Source: Deltaproteobacteria bacterium
Lineage (GTDB): Bacteria; Bdellovibrionota; Bdellovibrionia; Bdellovibrionales; Bdellovibrionaceae
Direction of reading: 5' to 3'
NCBI GenBank assembly: GCA_017302835.1
Contig: JAFLCC010000010.1
Location: forward strand, 1-64,000
DNA length: 64,000 bases
Shown here: positions 62,926 through 64,000 of the stretch, piece by piece
Position numbering within the stretch: position 1 is the first letter of the stretch
Layout of the letters: each line of letters starts with the position of its first letter
Notes under the pieces: model-generated
The model's database searches: none
What the model was told of the DNA's origin: nothing
The model's input: the letters and a program-made list of their open reading frames with translations, nothing else
Translations under genes and position numbers: made by a program

Positions 62926-64000
62926 TATATCTCTTCCCAGGTTTCTTTTGTTGGTGCTTTTTCTTTTAGAGTAAATGGCAACTTACCAGATAAAAAAGGT
63001 ACGTGATCAGGCTTTGTCGAACCGTTTGGAACGTACAACTGAGAATAAATATACGAATTCGTAATTACTTTTTTAACGTAGTTTCGTGTCTCTAGAAATG
63101 GAATGTGTTCTATAAATTCATCAGTCTCTAAATGACCAAATAATTGCAGCCAATTTTTTACCCGGTGCGGACCTGCATTATAGCTGGCGGCTACCAAAGG
63201 TAGGGCTTGATTGAATTTTTTATTTAATCGTTGCAAATACTTAGTACCGATTTTTATTGCCTGCTCTGGCTCTAATAAGTATTTCGGACTGAACTGTTTA
63301 TCCCCTAAAATTTCAGCAATTCGATTTCCTGTGTAGGGCATTACTTGCATCAAGCCAAGAGCCCCTACTGGAGATATCGCCTCCATACGATATTGGCTTT
63401 CGGCTTTCATGATACTCCAAACTAATTCACGATTGACATCAAATTCCTTTGCATATCTATCTACGATTTGCGGGTAGGCCCTAGGAAAGGCATATTCCCA
63501 TAACTGCTTTCCTTGATTCATTCCTAATTGTACTTTCACCTTGTTAAAATAAATTTGGCTGATATGACTGGATCGGTAATATTGACCAACTAAAGAGTAT
63601 TCATTCATTAATGCCTTCAAGTAATCCTTATTTTTTGTTCGTTTCTCGATGTCATATAAATCCCATTTTGCCCATTGCTCTAAACCAACAATAATCAAAG
63701 CCCTGGCCTTTTCAAATCTTTCGATAAGCTCTGGTGTCTTAAATGGAATTTCTTCATTCTCTGTCAAAATTTCAACAGTTGGAGTGGGCTCGAAAGGATC
63801 AATTTCTTCTTCGACCTGTTGATTTTCCACTAGGGAATCTTCATCTAGAATAACCTCTTCGTTAGAGGGTGATAAAAACTCCTCGATTTGAAAGCGAGAA
63901 ATTTTATGAGGTATCTTAAAGGTCGCTGCCTGGGAAGCCAGTTTTATTTCTTGATTCACTTTTTCTAAACGCTTTTGCGCGGCAATAGAATAGTAACCCT
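62925..64000 (-). CDS. lytic transglycosylase (SLT domain), 5' end outside window
   Basis: The C-terminal part is a Slt70-type domain: catalytic Glu in W-S-I-M-K-A-E-S-Q-Y (~residue 180), G-A-L-G-L-M-Q-V-M-P, A-A-S-Y-N-A-G-P-H-R-V-K-N-W and a terminal Y-V-K-K-V. The frame is open past the GTG at 63959 to the end of the window (G-Y-Y-S-I-A-A-Q-K-R-L), so the gene is cut by the window edge. It cuts peptidoglycan in the periplasm, forming 1,6-anhydro ends. A Pro/Glu-rich stretch (~35-75) lies upstream of the domain. The coupling to peptide permeases hints at murein-peptide recycling. Confidence 0.88.
   Translation of the reverse strand, partial: GYYSIAAQKRLEKVNQEIKLASQAATFKIPHKISRFQIEEFLSPSNEEVILDEDSLVENQQVEEEIDPFEPTPTVEILTENEEIPFKTPELIERFEKARALIIVGLEQWAKWDLYDIEKRTKNKDYLKALMNEYSLVGQYYRSSHISQIYFNKVKVQLGMNQGKQLWEYAFPRAYPQIVDRYAKEFDVNRELVWSIMKAESQYRMEAISPVGALGLMQVMPYTGNRIAEILGDKQFSPKYLLEPEQAIKIGTKYLQRLNKKFNQALPLVAASYNAGPHRVKNWLQLFGHLETDEFIEHIPFLETRNYVKKVITNSYIYSQLYVPNGSTKPDHVPFLSGKLPFTLKEKAPTKETWEEI

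Overview
The window is AT-rich DNA (about 35-40% G+C by eye) from a Gram-negative, didermic bacterium. I infer a member of the Bdellovibrionota (Bdellovibrio-like predatory or related bacteria). The basis is a TIGR02147-type regulator behind a small secreted protein, lipoproteins with F-Q-N-C style lipoboxes, a family of long exported fibre-like proteins (G-I-G-T-x-P-S repeats, YadA-like repeats, an S74 endosialidase-type chaperone), a MotA/MotB-like pair and many large secreted proteins of unknown function. The assignment is by resemblance, not by a marker gene.

Left part (1-26 kb): a gene-poor first kilobase with a long inverted repeat, then a plus-strand exported-protein cluster. The cluster holds two tandem paralogous envelope proteins, a subtilisin-like protease and two giant Cys-rich lipoproteins, the last ending in a Gly-rich domain with an 11-G tract. 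A minus-strand MotA/MotB-like pair follows; its MotB-like partner carries a YfaP/DUF2135-like C-terminus where the OmpA peptidoglycan-binding domain should be. Between 14.7 and 19.7 kb lies a graveyard of broken genes: an R-S-E type ADP-ribosyltransferase domain without a proper 5' end, a frameshifted exported protein, an SRPBCC remnant, a ParE-like toxin remnant and a collapsed fibre/DUF1566 chimera. Next come a TonB-like protein, the TIGR02147 pair, unknown secreted proteins and a LysR regulator.

Middle part (26-40.6 kb): an accessory zone. Two paralogous fibre-like genes (940 and 741 aa) share a nearly identical leader and N-terminal module but have different C-termini. Between them lie an IS91-like element whose tyrosine recombinase is split by a frameshift at an A8 run, an orphan S74 chaperone domain, a secretin N-domain protein and a lipoprotein. 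An IS1380-family transposase follows, and the zone ends at a tRNA-Met gene whose 3' end points into it.

Right part (40.8-64 kb): mostly conserved housekeeping genes. These are envelope lipoproteins, a HEAT-repeat protein and a coiled-coil membrane protein, then dihydroorotase - septation protein A-like - uppP - mscS, and next amidase - rph - rdgB - prs - rplY - pth - ychF - amidase-signature enzyme. A DUF4143 ATPase follows. The window ends in a minus-strand operon of lytic transglycosylase (cut by the window edge), two Opp/Dpp-type permeases, and a metal ABC transporter whose permease and substrate-binding protein are fused.

The most unusual items are the 26-bp-period array of five stem-loops with covarying stems upstream of rplY, the alternative MotB-like stator, the ADP-ribosyltransferase domain, the frameshifted IS91-associated recombinase and the permease-binding-protein fusion.
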